Assembly: GCA_001515955.1 (NCBI GenBank)
Contig: LOES01000019.1
Span: 1-7,281, forward strand
Source of the DNA: Clostridia bacterium BRH_c25
GTDB taxonomy: Bacteria > Bacillota_A > Clostridia > Lutisporales > Lutisporaceae
Length of the DNA: 7,281 nucleotides
Direction: 5' to 3'
In this document: in pieces, positions 6,479-7,281 of the stretch
Numbering within the stretch: the first letter of the stretch is position 1
Layout: each line of letters opens with the position of its first letter
Translations under genes and position numbers: made by a program
Notes under the pieces: model-generated
Seen by the model: only the letters and a program-made list of their open reading frames with translations
What the model was told of the DNA's origin: nothing
Databases searched by the model: none

Positions 6479-6850
6479 CTATTCTTCTTCCTTCTCCAGC
6501 TTCTCGCCGCAGTCAGGACAGAAGTTTACTTCCAGATTAACTACAGAATTGCAGGTTTTACAGGTCTTGTTACCCTTCAGAAGCAGTATCTTTTCCTTAA
6601 GGGTTTTGATGTTTTCTTCAAGCAGCTTCACTTCGCCGCATTTGCCGTCGTAGAATTCTCCATAGGATTTCCCGTTGATATAACTTCTATATAGCTCACT
6701 GCCAATTTCATAGAGCATTTTTTTCATTTTATCTTCTCCGCTGCCTATGGACAGGTTGAGCTTAGTTATTTCAACTATATCCTCAGATTTTCTTGTTACT
6801 GTTTTTGCAGTCGCTGTTATCTTTTTACCTATATCATTTAATAAATCCAT
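6479..6850 (-). CDS. Small zinc-ribbon protein with N-terminal helical region
   Basis: A 123-residue protein of unknown function. Residues 1-95 look helical and charged, with an amphipathic N-terminus (MDLLNDIGKKI) and a likely coiled coil at about 72-92 (EVKLLEENIKTLKEKILLLK). The C-terminus is a zinc ribbon with CKTC (97-100) and CPDCGEKL (111-118), four Cys fit to bind one Zn, and ends KEEE. No signal peptide or membrane segment is seen. Small clostridial proteins with this helix-plus-ribbon layout are common, but I cannot name a function. The start is well supported: GGAGGAGGG (6864-6856, minus strand) lies 5 bases before the ATG at 6850. It converges on argC through a shared terminator. 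Confidence 0.88.
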   Translation of the reverse strand: MDLLNDIGKKITATAKTVTRKSEDIVEITKLNLSIGSGEDKMKKMLYEIGSELYRSYINGKSYGEFYDGKCGEVKLLEENIKTLKEKILLLKGNKTCKTCNSVVNLEVNFCPDCGEKLEKEEE

Positions 6851-6874
6851 TATTTCCCTCCTCCTTTTGCTTTT

Positions 6875-6885
6875 ATTATATTATA
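6875..6885 (-). promoter_or_regulatory. Overlapping TATAAT boxes upstream of the zinc-ribbon gene
   Basis: On the minus strand TATAATATAAT (6885-6875) gives two overlapping perfect -10 hexamers about 25-35 bases before the ATG. No good -35 lies at 17 bases (TTTTAT or TCAGAG), so this may be a weak or activator-dependent promoter, or only AT-rich spacer. Confidence 0.4.
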
Positions 6886-6980
6886 CTATAGTAAAAGCTC
6901 TGATAAAACCAACGTGTTTTTATAACGAATAGGAAAGTATAAATTTCATTAATGTACCACTTGACCTCAATGAGTTTCAT

Positions 6981-7026
6981 AAAAGGCTTCCTTGGTCGTT
7001 AGAATACTTTAATAGAAGCCTTTTTT
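6981..7026. terminator. Terminator-like hairpin with a large loop
   Basis: AAAAGGCTTC (6981-6990) pairs with GAAGCCTTTT (7015-7024), 10 perfect pairs, with six Ts at 7021-7026 on the plus strand and four on the minus strand. The 24-base loop is unusually large for a terminator. No plus-strand gene ends just before it, so it may act on minus-strand transcripts from the copy D region before they reach the zinc-ribbon gene. Confidence 0.65.
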
Positions 7027-7092
7027 ATATTTTTCAGGATTGATTATATGCTGCTAATATTTGTATAATAAAACTGTATAGTTGGACATGTA

Positions 7093-7201
7093 TATGTTTT
7101 GCAATAAACATTCTACATTGAAATTCAAATATTGCAAAAGCATATTCCTTGATTTCATAGGTTGCCTAATTCTTCCTTGAAACTTCTTTAATGCAACCTA
7201 T
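7093..7201 (-). ncRNA. Two-hairpin RNA element, copy D, minus strand
   Basis: Read on the minus strand, stem 1 is ATAGGTTGC (7201-7193) with GCAACCTAT (7165-7157), 9 perfect pairs; its 27-base loop opens ATTAAAGAAGTTT. The linker is GAAATCAAGGAA (7156-7145). Stem 2 is TATGCTTTTGCAATA (7144-7130) with TATTGCAAAACATA (7106-7093), 14 pairs with one bulged C. Its 23-base loop opens TTTGAATTTC and ends AGAATGTT. All diagnostic positions of copies B and C recur here in the opposite orientation. The next minus-strand gene is the zinc-ribbon gene, about 240 bases downstream, with the hairpin at 6981-7026 between them. Confidence 0.62.
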
Positions 7202-7237
7202 ATGGATCAAGCTGCGAAATCAATGGAATAACTAGTA

Positions 7238-7267
7238 TTTATATGAGCATACAAAATATAAGTCGAA
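7238..7267 (-). promoter_or_regulatory. Possible promoter for copy D
   Basis: On the minus strand TTCGAC (7267-7262) and TATAAA (7243-7238) are 18 bases apart, predicting a start near 7231, about 30 bases before stem 1 of copy D. The match is weak and the region is AT-rich. Confidence 0.25.
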
Positions 7268-7281
7268 AATTTGTGCTTTAT

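Larger units (their letters stand above)
6886..7281. other. Gene-free stretch at the right end
   Basis: No reading frame here has a credible start with a ribosome binding site. Apart from the terminator-like hairpin (6981-7026), copy D (7093-7201) and its possible promoter, I see only AT-rich spacer. A CTCAATGAG palindrome lies at 6966-6974. TTGATTTC (7149-7156) and GAAATCAA (7216-7223) form an outer inverted repeat around stem 1 of copy D. Confidence 0.6.

Noticed and set aside
6408..6932. Plus-strand open frames over the zinc-ribbon gene
   Set aside because: They are antisense to a gene with a strong ribosome binding site and a clear CxxC...CxxC ribbon; their Ser/Phe/Leu-rich translations fit shadows.

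Overview
The window looks like a piece of a low-GC Gram-positive chromosome, most likely a clostridium. The evidence is strong AGGAGG-type ribosome binding sites, AT-rich spacers, intrinsic terminators, a RodA with a GTG start, ARG-box-like promoters, and genes packed mainly on one strand. I cannot name the species.

Layout. Bases 1-789 hold the 3' end of a gene whose product has PEPVVxPN repeats, a His/Asp-rich linker and a conserved-looking C-terminal module. A spacer (790-1161) carries two hairpin pairs and a terminator. rodA (1162-2277), for cell-wall polymerisation, follows and ends at a long palindromic terminator. argG and argH (2519-5176) form a two-gene operon with touching stop and start codons; they make arginine from citrulline and aspartate. 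After a 276-base leader comes an argC-family gene (5453-6436). It converges through a shared terminator on a small zinc-ribbon gene on the minus strand (6479-6850). The last 430 bases hold no convincing gene, but contain a terminator-like hairpin and another hairpin pair on the minus strand.

How the genes relate. argG-argH and argC have nearly superimposable promoters (TTGCAT, 17 bases, TATAAT) with the same ARG-box-like sequence over the -35 and spacer, so they are probably co-controlled by an ArgR/AhrC-type repressor. The ArgC-family protein lacks the usual active-site Cys and His, so its role in the pathway is uncertain.

Most notable is a recurring two-hairpin element seen four times: 801-904, 1026-1134 and 5332-5434 on the plus strand, and 7093-7201 on the minus strand. 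Each copy has a stem whose sequence differs but still pairs, a loop starting near AAGWA, a linker with ATYAAGGA, then a second stem whose loop has TTGAA near its 5' side and RTG near its 3' side. Two copies lie directly before the ribosome binding sites of rodA and argC. This looks like a structured RNA family that I cannot match from memory to a known class; it is the best candidate here for an undescribed system.
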